This document shows positions 51,002 to 59,279 of a stretch of 64,000 bases of DNA, piece by piece. Source of the DNA: Gaiellasilicea sp963789355 (GTDB taxonomy: Bacteria; Actinomycetota; Thermoleophilia; Gaiellales; Gaiellaceae); the NCBI GenBank assembly GCA_963789355.1, contig CAWBKK010000002.1:372001-436000 (forward strand), written 5' to 3'. The translations under genes and the position numbers were made by a program. How positions within the stretch are numbered: the first letter of the stretch is position 1; each line of letters begins with the position of its first letter. A model generated the notes under the pieces. The model ran no database searches, was not told the origin of the DNA, and saw only the letters and a program-made list of their open reading frames with translations.

Positions 51002-51436
51002 TCAGGCTTTCTTGGCGCGAACGGTGGACGTCCCCTGGCACCGGCCCATGAAGGAGAGCTTCCCGACGAACGACTTGGTCGCGGGCGCGAAGGTGCCCTT
51101 GGCGACGAAGTACTCGCCGGTGCCGCCGAGCGGCGAGACGTAGTTGCCGCTGACCGCGTTCCCCTTGAGCACGCCCTTGAACACGTACTTCATCGGCGCG
51201 CCGGGGGCCGTGTAGGTCCCGCTCGGCGACAGGCACTTGACCGGAAGCCGGGGGGCGTTGATCGTGACCTTGGTTCCGACCACGGTGATCGTGGCCGGAG
51301 CGTTGGCGATCTTCGCGCCGTTGGCCAGATGCAAGCTGCCCTTGTACGTGCCGGGCGCGACCGCCGCGAGGGCCGCCACCGTGATCGTGAGTGCAACGAC
51401 GAGCGCGGCCGCAGCCGCAAGAACCTGACGCTTCAT
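51002..51436 (-). CDS. Small secreted protein of unknown function
   Basis: A 144-residue protein with a signal peptide (1-~25, ALAAV-AP) and a compact beta-rich body with two Cys (VKCLSPSG, MGRCQGTS). No family recognised. The upstream region holds the palindrome TTTCTGACAGAAA (51462-51474). The gene is separated from the broken TetR gene by a strong hairpin. Confidence 0.7.
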   Translation of the reverse strand: MKRQVLAAAAALVVALTITVAALAAVAPGTYKGSLHLANGAKIANAPATITVVGTKVTINAPRLPVKCLSPSGTYTAPGAPMKYVFKGVLKGNAVSGNYVSPLGGTGEYFVAKGTFAPATKSFVGKLSFMGRCQGTSTVRAKKA

Positions 51437-51461
51437 GAACGACCCCTATGGATAGTGAGAA

Positions 51462-51474
51462 TTTCTGACAGAAA
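51462..51474. promoter_or_regulatory. TTTCTG-A-CAGAAA palindrome
   Basis: Perfect 6-1-6 palindrome 26 bases before the start of the secreted protein gene, with GAG and CTC close outside. Its shape suits a TetR-type operator, and a (broken) TetR gene is adjacent. No other copy was noticed. Confidence 0.45.
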
Positions 51475-51586
51475 CTCTGCCGCGACAGGACCGTAACACG
51501 TCGCGACCCCCTTTTCGACCAGGTTTCAGACGGCTGGAGTGGTTTCGCGATGGGGCTCGATTACCTTCCGGGCCGGCGTCTGCGGT

Positions 51587-51943
51587 CTAGCCGGACGGGC
51601 GGCCGCGCGGATCGTCGGTGACGAAGGCCTCCGCCTCGTCGACCTTGTCGACGATCACGAAGCGCTCGTTCGCGTCAACGACGTGCTCGAGCCCAGCCGT
51701 CTCGTGCCCAGGGATGAGCGCGAAGCGGTCGTCCTGCGAGCGGACGACCTCGTACTCCGCGAGACTCATCCACACCATCTCGGGGCAGCCGCCGTCGCGG
51801 CCGCATTCGCAGTGGAAGCCGAAGCTGGCGACCCCGTCGACCGCGCCGCTGCCGGCTGCGTCGCGGTCGAGCGCGTGCTTCCGCTCGTTCACCTCGCGGA
51901 CGAGGGCCTCGTTGCGGGCCTGGCGCTCTAGCCGCTCGTCCAT
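51587..51943 (-). CDS. Small cysteine-containing actinobacterial protein
   Basis: A 118-residue soluble protein with an N-terminal charged helix (ERLERQARNEALVREVNER) and a FHCECGRDGGCPEMVWMSLAEYEVVR segment whose three Cys could bind a metal. It ends with a HETAGLEHVVDANERFVIVDKVDEA pattern. I have seen this layout as a recurrent unknown protein of actinobacteria, but no function is known to me. The copy-1 repeat hairpin (51961-52006) lies just upstream. Confidence 0.75.
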   Translation of the reverse strand: MDERLERQARNEALVREVNERKHALDRDAAGSGAVDGVASFGFHCECGRDGGCPEMVWMSLAEYEVVRSQDDRFALIPGHETAGLEHVVDANERFVIVDKVDEAEAFVTDDPRGRPSG

Positions 51944-51960
51944 CCCGACATCGTCTCACG

Positions 51961-52006
51961 GCGGGCCGTCGCTCGGCTCGGCCGGGAGCGACCAGACCCC
52001 GCGGGC
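51961..52006. repeat. Dispersed hairpin repeat, copy 1
   Basis: About 45 bases closely matching 54103-54147. The core is GTCGCTC (51968-51974), an 11-base spacer and GAGCGAC (51986-51992), bounded by GCGGGC on both sides. It lies next to the 3' end of the GNAT gene. Confidence 0.7.
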
Positions 52007-52075
52007 GCTGTGCCGACGTCGGGCAGATGCTGCCCGACGAGCTCGAGCGCGCGACGAGGTCGTCTAGCTCGGGCT

Positions 52076-52621
52076 TCACCTGCGGAGCAGGCTCGCGTCG
52101 ATCTGCTTCTCCATCCGCACGAGGGGGACCGGCGCTCCTCCCGTGGCATCCTCGACTCGCTCGACCGGTCGAAACCCGTATGCGGTGTAGAGCGGCTCCC
52201 CCGAGAGCGTCGACATCAGCTGCAGCCGCGTGAACCCTTCGGCCGCCGCAGCCGCCTCGCAGAGCGAGAGGACCAGCCGGCCGACGCCGCGTCGTGCGTA
52301 GGCCGGGTTCGTGTACATCGCACGGATGCGCGCGGCGTCGACCCTCGGATCGAGCAGCTTGCCGTCGCGGCCAGGCGTCTGGCTCCCGCCGTAGAGCGTC
52401 GCCCGCCGGCTCCAACCCCCGCAGCCCGCGATCTTGCCGTCGGCCTCGACGACGAAATACGTCCCGTCGGCGATCAGCTCGGTGTCGATCCCCATGATCG
52501 CCCGGCTCGACTCGATCTGCGCGTCGTCGAGGTAGGGGCGCTGCAGCTCTCCGATCGCGGCCTCGACGATCGCGCCCAGCGCCGGCACGTCAGACGCGAT
52601 CGCGAGTCGGCTCGTGAACAT
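52076..52621 (-). CDS. GNAT N-acetyltransferase
   Basis: A 181-residue GNAT-fold enzyme with the acetyl-CoA loop YARRGVGRLVLSLCE (RRGVGR pyrophosphate site), a preceding beta4 strand RIRAMYTNPA, and a C-terminal LYTAYGFRPVERV. The acceptor is unknown. ATG 52621. The REP-like palindrome lies 28 bases upstream of the start. Confidence 0.88.
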   Translation of the reverse strand: MFTSRLAIASDVPALGAIVEAAIGELQRPYLDDAQIESSRAIMGIDTELIADGTYFVVEADGKIAGCGGWSRRATLYGGSQTPGRDGKLLDPRVDAARIRAMYTNPAYARRGVGRLVLSLCEAAAAAEGFTRLQLMSTLSGEPLYTAYGFRPVERVEDATGGAPVPLVRMEKQIDASLLRR

Positions 52622-52649
52622 GGGGAGACCCTAGGGCCGGGGATTAGGG

Positions 52650-52733
52650 CCGGGGTCAGGTCTTGCAATCGGACAAATCTGCTCATGGCAGTTCTCCAGA
52701 GAAGGTTTGTGCGAACGCGAGACCTGACCCCGG
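52650..52733. repeat. REP-like palindrome
   Basis: Two 28-base arms (52650-52677 and 52706-52733) are inverted copies with five mismatches; the outer 14 (CCGGGGTCAGGTCT) are perfect. From memory, ggggtcaggtct ends resemble palindromes linked to REP-associated tyrosine transposases. No transposase gene is present here. Confidence 0.7.
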
Positions 52734-52769
52734 ACTGGGCTCCGCTGTGGGCGTGCACTACGAGCGCCT

Positions 52770-53384
52770 CTAGGTAGCGCGGGTCGCGGGCCAGCCGTCG
52801 GAGTCGAGGACCCGGGACGCAAGCACGAGCAGTGGGATGAACAGCACCGCGAAGAAGAGGTAGTTCCCCGGATCGAGGCCATCGGGTAGCGCGAGCGCGC
52901 CGAGCAGCGGCACGAGTGCGAGCGGCGCGTACTTCCAGGACGAGCGCGAGAACCGGCGCCATGATCCCCAGCTGAGGAAGACGTACGCGAGCAGCAGCGA
53001 GAGGAAGAACGTGAAGTAGGCGATCACGTGCAGGGAGCCGTGCCAGGTCCGGTCGGCACCTTCTGCGTCGGTCTTGAACGCGAGCAATGCCATCCCGAGG
53101 CCGGACAGGACGAGGAGGCAGGCGCCAAGCTTGCGGACGCGAGAGTCGCCGGCCTGCACCAGCAGCGCGCAACCGAAGGCTGTCATGCAGACGCCGGTGA
53201 GGAAGAACGTGAGCACGGTCGCCCAGCCATTCGGCCCGAGTGCCGTCCCGCTCGGCCACTGATCCCAGCCCAGCTCGGCCATGAAGTCGCGTTCGCTCCA
53301 GCTGACGAGGATCACCCCGATCAGGAAGACCAGTGGGCCAAGCACTCCGAGCGGCCCCAGACGCTGAGCGTGCGAGAGGCTCAT
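52770..53384 (-). CDS. DUF998-like integral membrane protein
   Basis: A 204-residue protein with six hydrophobic helices. The first (LGVLGPLVFLIGVILVSW), a LSGLGMALLAFKTDAEG turn and a WHGSLHVIAYFTFF segment fit the DUF998 family. Function unknown. Transcribed toward the REP-like palindrome. Divergent from the GST gene. Confidence 0.8.
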   Translation of the reverse strand: MSLSHAQRLGPLGVLGPLVFLIGVILVSWSERDFMAELGWDQWPSGTALGPNGWATVLTFFLTGVCMTAFGCALLVQAGDSRVRKLGACLLVLSGLGMALLAFKTDAEGADRTWHGSLHVIAYFTFFLSLLLAYVFLSWGSWRRFSRSSWKYAPLALVPLLGALALPDGLDPGNYLFFAVLFIPLLVLASRVLDSDGWPATRAT

Positions 53385-53468
53385 CTGGCGACCCTAACCG
53401 CCCGCCGAACGCGCGGCCATCGCGCCGCTGGGAGATCGATCCAGACCGGGGCGGTACAGTCGGCAGCG

Positions 53469-54098
53469 ATGCGGCTCCACTACCTTCCCGGGACGGCTGC
53501 AATGGCGCCGCACGCGACGCTCGCGGAGATCGGCGTCCCGTACGAGCTCATCCGGGTCGAGCGCGACGCCGACGGCAAGCCTTCGGCCGAGTACCTGGCG
53601 CTGAACCCGTGGGGGAAGATCCCGACGCTCGAGGACGGCGACCTGGTGCTGACGGAGTCGGCCGCGATCTGCCTCCATCTCGCGGACACGTTCGCGGACG
53701 CTCGGCTGGCGCCCTCGGTCGGATCGCCCGAGCGCGCGGAGCTCTACCGGTGGCTGCTGTGGCTCTCGAACACGGTGCAGATGACCCAGATGCGCCACTT
53801 CTATCCCGACCGCTACGGGACGGCGGGCGTGAAGGAGGCCGCCGACGCCGAGCTGTCGGGGCACTACGACCACGTCGACGCGCACCTCGCCGGCCGGGAG
53901 TGGCTCGTCGGCGACGACCGCACGGTCGCGGACTTCTTCCTCTTCATGCTCACGCGCTGGGGACGGTTCCTGGAGCCGGCCGCGTGGGAACGGCCGAACC
54001 TGCGGGCGCACTGGCTGCGGGCGCTCGCGCTCCCGGGCGTCAGCCGGATGCTCGAGGAGCAGGGACTCGAACTGCCAACGTTCGCCGTGCGAACCTAG
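53469..54098 (+). CDS. Glutathione S-transferase-family protein
   Basis: A 209-residue GST: thioredoxin-like N-domain with YLPGTAAMAPH at the active-site position, NPWGKIPTLEDGD (cis-Pro) and LTESAAICLHLAD (substrate/thiol site), then an all-helical C-domain with WLVGDDRTVADFFLF (N-capping box). The thiol in actinobacteria is often mycothiol rather than glutathione, so the cosubstrate is uncertain. ATG 53469. Confidence 0.9.
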   Translation: MRLHYLPGTAAMAPHATLAEIGVPYELIRVERDADGKPSAEYLALNPWGKIPTLEDGDLVLTESAAICLHLADTFADARLAPSVGSPERAELYRWLLWLSNTVQMTQMRHFYPDRYGTAGVKEAADAELSGHYDHVDAHLAGREWLVGDDRTVADFFLFMLTRWGRFLEPAAWERPNLRAHWLRALALPGVSRMLEEQGLELPTFAVRT

Positions 54099-54102
54099 CC
54101 CT

Positions 54103-54147
54103 GCGGGCGTCGCTCGGCTCGGCCGGGAGCGACCAGATCTCACGGGC
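54103..54147. repeat. Dispersed hairpin repeat, copy 2
   Basis: Second copy of the ~45-base element (see 51961): GTCGCTC (54109-54115), 11-base spacer, GAGCGAC (54127-54133). It lies between the convergent GST and korB stops and is likely a transcription-ending hairpin that has spread. Confidence 0.7.
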
Positions 54148-54163
54148 AACTGCGCCGGGCCTG

Positions 54164-55156
54164 CTAGGTGATCGACCAGGTGTCGCCGCTACCAAGCAAC
54201 GCCGCCAACTCGCCTTCTCCCTTCGCCTTCGCCACCCCGATCTGCTCGGCCATCAGCTCGTCGTAGACCGGGCGGTCGACGGCGCGGAAGACGCCCATCG
54301 GGGTGGCGCCGATCGCCTCCTGCGTCATGCGGCTCAGAGCGAACGCATGCGCCGGCTCGTGGGCGTGCGCGTCGTGCACCAGCAAACCCGGCTCGGAAGA
54401 CGCCACGACCTCGGGCGACCCGTCCGGCAGCAGCCGCACGCCCTTGTCGCCCCACACGATCGGCTCGCCGTGTCGAAGATAGAGCCTGTTCTCCTTCTGC
54501 TCGCGCACGAAGTCGAACGCGTTGTCGTTGTAGATGTTGCAGTTCTGGTAGATCTCGACGAAGGCGCTCCCCTTGTGGTGCGCGGCGGCGCGGAGCACCT
54601 CGGTCAGCTCCTTCTTGTCGGTGTCGATCGCGCGCGCGACGAAGCTCGCCTCGGCGCCGATCGCCAGCGAGAGCGGGTTGAAGGGGTGGTCGAGCGAGCC
54701 CATCGGCGTCGACTTCGTCACCTTCCCCAGCTCGCTCGTCGGCGAGTACTGGCCCTTCGTCAACCCGTAGATCCGGTTGTTGAACATCAGGATCTTCAGG
54801 TTCACGTTCCGGCGCAGCGCGTGGATCAAGTGGTTGCCTCCGATCGACATCGAGTCGCCGTCGCCGGTCACGACCCACACCGAGAGATCGGGACGCGACA
54901 CCGACAACCCGGTCGCGATCGCCGGTGCGCGGCCGTGGATCGAGTGCATCCCGTACGTCTCCATGTAGTACGGGAAGCGTGCGGCGCAGCCGATCCCGGA
55001 GACGAAGACGATGTTCTCGCGCTTCAGGCCCAGCTCGGGCATGAACGACTGGACAGCCGCGAGGATCGCGTAGTCGCCGCAGCCCGGGCACCAGCGCACC
55101 TCCTGGTCGGAGGTGAAGTCCTTCTTCGTCAGCTGCACCAGCCCGTTCTCGTTCAT
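54164..55156 (-). CDS. korB: 2-oxoacid:ferredoxin oxidoreductase, beta subunit
   Basis: A 330-residue thiamine-pyrophosphate-binding beta subunit. Fe-S ligands are in WCPGCGDYAI, SGIGCAARFPYY and YQNCNIYND. TPP/Mg binding is in VVTGDGDSMSIGGNHL...FNNRIYGLTKGQYSP. With KorA it oxidises 2-oxoglutarate (or another 2-oxoacid) to an acyl-CoA while reducing ferredoxin; the substrate is inferred from overall resemblance to KorAB. ATG 55156 overlaps the small gene before it, so it is the last gene of the four-gene operon. Confidence 0.94.
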   Translation of the reverse strand: MNENGLVQLTKKDFTSDQEVRWCPGCGDYAILAAVQSFMPELGLKRENIVFVSGIGCAARFPYYMETYGMHSIHGRAPAIATGLSVSRPDLSVWVVTGDGDSMSIGGNHLIHALRRNVNLKILMFNNRIYGLTKGQYSPTSELGKVTKSTPMGSLDHPFNPLSLAIGAEASFVARAIDTDKKELTEVLRAAAHHKGSAFVEIYQNCNIYNDNAFDFVREQKENRLYLRHGEPIVWGDKGVRLLPDGSPEVVASSEPGLLVHDAHAHEPAHAFALSRMTQEAIGATPMGVFRAVDRPVYDELMAEQIGVAKAKGEGELAALLGSGDTWSIT

Positions 55157-55470
55157 CGCCCCTCCTCGAAGAATCCTGCGAGCTGCCCGACGATCTCCCG
55201 CCCCTGCGCGTCGTGCGCACCGACCCGCAACAGCCGCGCGTCGCCGTCGTACGCGAGCTCCAGGAACGAGCAGCACTGCTGCTCGGTCGCCACGACCTCG
55301 TCGACGAGGGTGCGATCGACGCCCGCCGCGAACGACACGAGCAGCTCGTTCTCCGACCGATCCACCTCGAGCACCGCCGGGAGCAGCCGCGCCGCCCGGC
55401 CCGCCTGATCGGCGAGGCCGTCCGAAGAGAGCGTGCAGCCGTCGGGCACGATCAGCGGCAGGCTCTTCAT
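55153..55470 (-). CDS. Small protein inside kor operon (105 aa)
   Basis: A 105-residue soluble protein with a VATEQQCCSFLELAY segment (adjacent Cys pair), LLVSFAAGVD and LRVGAHDAQGREIVGQL. No recognised family. It overlaps both neighbours by 4 bases (ATGA), so it is made in step with KorA and KorB. The Cys pair suggests redox or metal handling, e.g. an assembly or electron-transfer helper (inference). Confidence 0.65.
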   Translation of the reverse strand: MKSLPLIVPDGCTLSSDGLADQAGRAARLLPAVLEVDRSENELLVSFAAGVDRTLVDEVVATEQQCCSFLELAYDGDARLLRVGAHDAQGREIVGQLAGFFEEGR

Positions 55471-55712
55471 CGCCTCTTCTCGTTCCCTCGCTTGAAGTTG
55501 CCCGTCGCCTTCGCCATCAAGAGCTGCAGCTCCTGGCCGCTGCAGTCGGACGAGACGGCGAGAAAGTTCTCGGCCAGCTTGCCGGTGAGCACCGTCGCGG
55601 GCACGCGCTTCCAGAAGATCGCGACCGAGCCGTCCTTCCGCTGCCGGAACGTGAACGGCTGCTCCTTCAGGAGCACGCCGCGCCGGTCGGGAGTCTTCTT
55701 CTTCGGCCTCAC
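55467..55712 (-). CDS. Small basic protein inside kor operon (81 aa)
   Basis: An 81-residue basic protein (Lys/Arg at both ends) with QPFTFRQRKDGSVAIFWKRVPATVL and SDCSGQELQLLMAKATGNF. Unknown family. The GTG start overlaps the korA TGA and its stop overlaps the next ATG, so it is firmly in the operon. The single Cys and basic character give no function. Confidence 0.65.
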   Translation of the reverse strand: MRPKKKTPDRRGVLLKEQPFTFRQRKDGSVAIFWKRVPATVLTGKLAENFLAVSSDCSGQELQLLMAKATGNFKRGNEKRR

Positions 55713-57559
55713 GCGTCCACCAGCGCGGTGATCGCCTCGGCGAGCTCGGACGCCTTGAACGGGGTGCCGCGGACACGGTTGTAGCCGACCGCATCGACGA
55801 GGAACTCGGCGCGCACGAGCTTCAGCAGCTGGCCCAGGTTCATCTCCGGGATCAGGATCTTCTCGTAGCTCCGCAGCACCTCGCCGGTGTTCCGCGGGAA
55901 CGGGTTCAGGTAGTGAAGGTGCGCCTGCGCGACCTTGTAGCCGTCGCGGCGCACGCGCTTCACGGCCGCGCCGATCGGGCCGTAGGTCGAGCCCCAGCCG
56001 AGCACCAGCGTGTCGGCACCGTCGGGATCGTCGACCGCGAGGTCGGGGATGTCGTTCGCGATCCCGGCCACCTTCGCGGCCCGTAGGCGCGTCATCAGGT
56101 CGTGGTTGTCGGCGTCGTAGGAGATCGAGCCGGTCACGTCGGCCTTCTCGAGCCCGCCGATCCGGTGCTCGAGGCCGGCCGTGCCCGGGATCGCCCAGGG
56201 CCGCGCCAGCGTCTCGGGGTCGCGCGAGTAGGGCATGAACTCGCCCTCGGCAGCGTCTGCACTGCTGGTGGCGAACTCGGTCGAGATGTCGGGCAGATCC
56301 TCGACCATCGGGATCAGCCACGGCTCGGAGCCGTTCGCGAGGTAGGCGTCGGAGAGGAGATAGACGGGCGTGCGGTACTTGAGCGCGATCCGCGCCGCCT
56401 CGATCGCGGCGTGGAAGCACTGGGACGGCGTCGAGGCCGCCAGCACCGGCACGGGGCTCTCGGAGTTGCGGCCGAAGAGCACCATCAGGAGATCGGCCTG
56501 CTCCGGCTTCGTCGGCATCCCGGTCGAGGGGCCGGCGCGCTGGATGTCGAGGATCAGCAGCGGCAGCTCGAGCATGATCCCGAGCCCGATCGTCTCCTGC
56601 TTGAGCACGATCCCCGGCCCGGCCGAGGTCGTGACGCCGAGCGAGCCGCCGAACGCCGCGCCGAGCGCCGCGCCGACGGCGGCGATCTCGTCCTCGGCCT
56701 GGAAGGTGCGGACCCCGAAGCTCTTGTGCCGCGCCAGCTCCTCGAGGATCGAGCTGGCGGGCGTGATCGGATAGGCGCCGAGGAAGAGATCGAGGCCGGA
56801 GAGCTTCGACGCGGCGATCAGGCCGTAGGCGAGCGCGGTGTTGCCGCTGATCTGGCGATAGACGCCGGGCGCCATCTTCGCGGGTGCGATCTCGTAGCTG
56901 ACCGCGAAGTCCTCCGAGGTCTCGCCGTAGGCGTAGCCCGCCTTGAAGGCGGTCGCGTTCGCCTGCGCGATCTCGGGCCGCTTGCCGAACTTCTTGTCGA
57001 CCCACTCGAGCGTCCCCTCGGTGGGCCGGTGGTAGAGCCAGCTCATCAGCCCAAGCGCGAAGAAGTTCTTCGAGCGCTCGGCCTCCCGTGAGGTGATCCC
57101 CGCGATCCCCTTCAGCGCCTCGACCGTCATCGACGTCAGCGCCACCTCGTGCAGGTGGTAGTCGGCGAGCGAGCCGTCCTCGAGCGGGCTCGCCTCGTAG
57201 CCGGCCTTCTGCAGGTTGCGCTCCTTGAAGGTGTCGGTGTCGACGATCAGCGTCCCGCCCTTGGGCAGGTCCATGACGTTCGTGCGCAGCGCCGCCGGGT
57301 TCATCGCGACGAGCACGTTCGGTGCGTCGCCGGGAGTGAGGATGTCGTGGTCGGCGAAGTGGAGCTGGAAGCCGGAGACGCCCGGGAGCGAGCCTGCGGG
57401 CGCGCGGATCTCGGCCGGGAAGTCCGGGAACGTCGCGAGGTCGTTGCCCATCACCGCCGTCTCGCTCGTGAAGCGGTCGCCGGTGAGCTGCATGCCGTCG
57501 CCGGAGTCGCCGGCGAAGCGGATGATCACGCGGTCGAGTTGCTCGACAGCTTTTGCCAT
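55709..57559 (-). CDS. korA: 2-oxoacid:ferredoxin oxidoreductase, fused gamma-alpha subunit
   Basis: A 616-residue subunit: a gamma domain at the N-terminus (FAGDSGDGMQLTGDRF) fused to the alpha (pyrimidine-binding) domain with ISGNTALAYGLIAASKL, AYPITPASSILEELA, EDEIAAVGAALGAAFGG and TSAGPGIVLKQE. This fused gamma-alpha plus beta arrangement is the two-subunit KorAB type. First gene of the operon korA-orf-orf-korB. It supplies reduced ferredoxin or feeds a reductive/alternative TCA step. Confidence 0.94.
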   Translation of the reverse strand: MAKAVEQLDRVIIRFAGDSGDGMQLTGDRFTSETAVMGNDLATFPDFPAEIRAPAGSLPGVSGFQLHFADHDILTPGDAPNVLVAMNPAALRTNVMDLPKGGTLIVDTDTFKERNLQKAGYEASPLEDGSLADYHLHEVALTSMTVEALKGIAGITSREAERSKNFFALGLMSWLYHRPTEGTLEWVDKKFGKRPEIAQANATAFKAGYAYGETSEDFAVSYEIAPAKMAPGVYRQISGNTALAYGLIAASKLSGLDLFLGAYPITPASSILEELARHKSFGVRTFQAEDEIAAVGAALGAAFGGSLGVTTSAGPGIVLKQETIGLGIMLELPLLILDIQRAGPSTGMPTKPEQADLLMVLFGRNSESPVPVLAASTPSQCFHAAIEAARIALKYRTPVYLLSDAYLANGSEPWLIPMVEDLPDISTEFATSSADAAEGEFMPYSRDPETLARPWAIPGTAGLEHRIGGLEKADVTGSISYDADNHDLMTRLRAAKVAGIANDIPDLAVDDPDGADTLVLGWGSTYGPIGAAVKRVRRDGYKVAQAHLHYLNPFPRNTGEVLRSYEKILIPEMNLGQLLKLVRAEFLVDAVGYNRVRGTPFKASELAEAITALVDA

Positions 57560-57572
57560 CGCTCTAGTTGTA

Positions 57573-57801
57573 CTACGCAGGGCGGCGCACGACCGACAGG
57601 CCCCACGCCTTCCCCGACGCGAACAGCTCGTCCGGATCGACCTCGTCGCGCCAGCCGAGGAAGTGCTTCTCGGGATCGTCGGCGGTGGAGCCGAGGACGG
57701 CGAGCCGCTCCTCGGTCGGCTAGCTCGACCCCGCGCTCGAGCTCGTCGAGGCGGCGCTCGGCCTCCTCGGCGGCGGGGCCTTCCATGTAGCCGCGCGGCA
57801 T
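57573..57801 (-). pseudogene. Small orphan gene, frameshifted
   Basis: A coding stretch beginning MPRGYMEGPAAEEAERRLDEL (ATG 57801) changes frame near 57720 and continues as PTEERLAVLGSTADDPEKHF and LGWRDEVDPDELFASGKAWG to TAG at 57573. One extra base separates the halves; without it the protein would be about 75 residues. Unknown family. Both halves have strong coding character, so a single gene is likely. Confidence 0.55.
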
Positions 57802-57818
57802 GGAGGGAAGCTTAGAGG

Positions 57819-59186
57819 TCAGGCGGCGAGCGGCAGCTCGAACCAGAAGGTCGAGCCCTCGCCCTCGATGCTCTCGAAGCCGAGCTCGCCGCCGTGCGCC
57901 TGCACGATCTCGCGCGACAGCGCCAGCCCGATCCCCGTGCCCGCGATCGAGCGCCGCTCCGGAGTGTCGACGCGGAAGAACTTCGTGAACAGCCGGTGCT
58001 GCTGCGCGGCCGGGATCCCGAGACCGTGATCGCACACCGACACGCGGACACGGCCGTCGTGCGTCCGGGCGGCGAGCTCCACTTCGCCTCCCGCAGGCGA
58101 GTACTTGATCGCGTTCGAGAGCAGGTTCGCGACCACCTGCTCGATCTTGTCGCGCTCGCCCAGGACCTCGGGGAGCTCCTGCTCCAGCGAGAGCGCGATC
58201 CGGTGGATCTTGCTCTGGACGGCGAACAGCTTCGCCTCGCGCTCGAGCACCGGACACAGCGCGAACGGCTCGAGCAGGACGCGGAAGGCGCTGTGCTCGA
58301 TCCGCTGCAGATCGAGGAAGTCGTCGACGAGCGAGCTGAGGCGCTGGGCCTGCTCGGCGACGATCTGCAGCCAGCCGTCCCGCGTCTCGGCGTCCACGGA
58401 CGGGTCGCGCGCCATGTCGGCGTAGCCGAGCACAGCCGTCAGCGGAGCGCGCAGCTCGTGGGACACCGACTCGATCAGGCTGGACTTCAGCTGCTCCGCG
58501 GCGCGCTCGACGGTGACGTCGCGCAGGACGGTCATCCGGCCGATCAGGCCGCCGTCCTCGTCGAAGACGCGCGCCGTCCGGCGGCTGAGGCGGCGGCCGG
58601 ACGGGTGCGAGATCTCGTCCTCCCACTCGTCGACGAGCGGCCCGGGGAGCCCGTCCCCGAGCTCCTTGCACAGCCGCACGTGCGCAGCGTTCTGGAGCAG
58701 ACGCTCACCGCTCGGCCCGATCACGTCAATCGAGTCGGCTGTCGCATCGAGAACGGCGCGGTTGAGCCCGGCGAGCCTCGCGAGCTCCCGACGTGCGCCC
58801 GAGAGCTCGACGAACACCGACACCTTCGCGCGCAGCACGTCCTGGTCGTAGGGCGTCAGCAGATAGTCGACCGCGCCCACCTCGTAGCCGCGGATGATCT
58901 CTTCGATCCGGTCGCTGCCGGCCGTGAGGAAGATGATCGGCGTCACGCGCGACCCCTCCCGGGCACGGATCACGTCTGCAAGCTCGATCCCGTCCATCCC
59001 GGGCATCCGGACATCGAGCAGGATGACCGCGAACTGCTGCTCTCCGAGCAGCCGGAGAGCCTCCTCGCCACGCGTTGTGCTGGTCAAGCGATGGCCGAGC
59101 GGCTCCAGCGTGGCTTCGAGCGCGATCAGGTTGTCCCTGCGGTCGTCGACGAGGAGGATCGATGCCTGACTGGCCGCAGCGTGCAT
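57819..59186 (-). CDS. Hybrid receiver-PAS-histidine kinase
   Basis: A 455-residue cytoplasmic protein: receiver at 8-125 (Asp58 in VILLDVRMPG; the usual Lys is replaced in YLLTPYD), PAS-like 140-225, H-box IESVSHELRAPLTAVLGYADM with His243, and ATPase with NLLSNAIKYSP, VCDHGLGIP and GTGIGLALSREI. The receiver at the N-terminus suggests it is an intermediate in a phosphorelay or is tuned by another kinase. Orphan: no regulator gene adjacent. Confidence 0.92.
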   Translation of the reverse strand: MHAAASQASILLVDDRRDNLIALEATLEPLGHRLTSTTRGEEALRLLGEQQFAVILLDVRMPGMDGIELADVIRAREGSRVTPIIFLTAGSDRIEEIIRGYEVGAVDYLLTPYDQDVLRAKVSVFVELSGARRELARLAGLNRAVLDATADSIDVIGPSGERLLQNAAHVRLCKELGDGLPGPLVDEWEDEISHPSGRRLSRRTARVFDEDGGLIGRMTVLRDVTVERAAEQLKSSLIESVSHELRAPLTAVLGYADMARDPSVDAETRDGWLQIVAEQAQRLSSLVDDFLDLQRIEHSAFRVLLEPFALCPVLEREAKLFAVQSKIHRIALSLEQELPEVLGERDKIEQVVANLLSNAIKYSPAGGEVELAARTHDGRVRVSVCDHGLGIPAAQQHRLFTKFFRVDTPERRSIAGTGIGLALSREIVQAHGGELGFESIEGEGSTFWFELPLAA

Positions 59187-59279
59187 GTGCGTGTAGATAC
59201 CCGGTTGCCGCCCGAATACGCTCTATTTCCAGGTGATTCCCTCGTTTGAGGGGCGATCTCTACCGTTTCGGGTGAGGCG

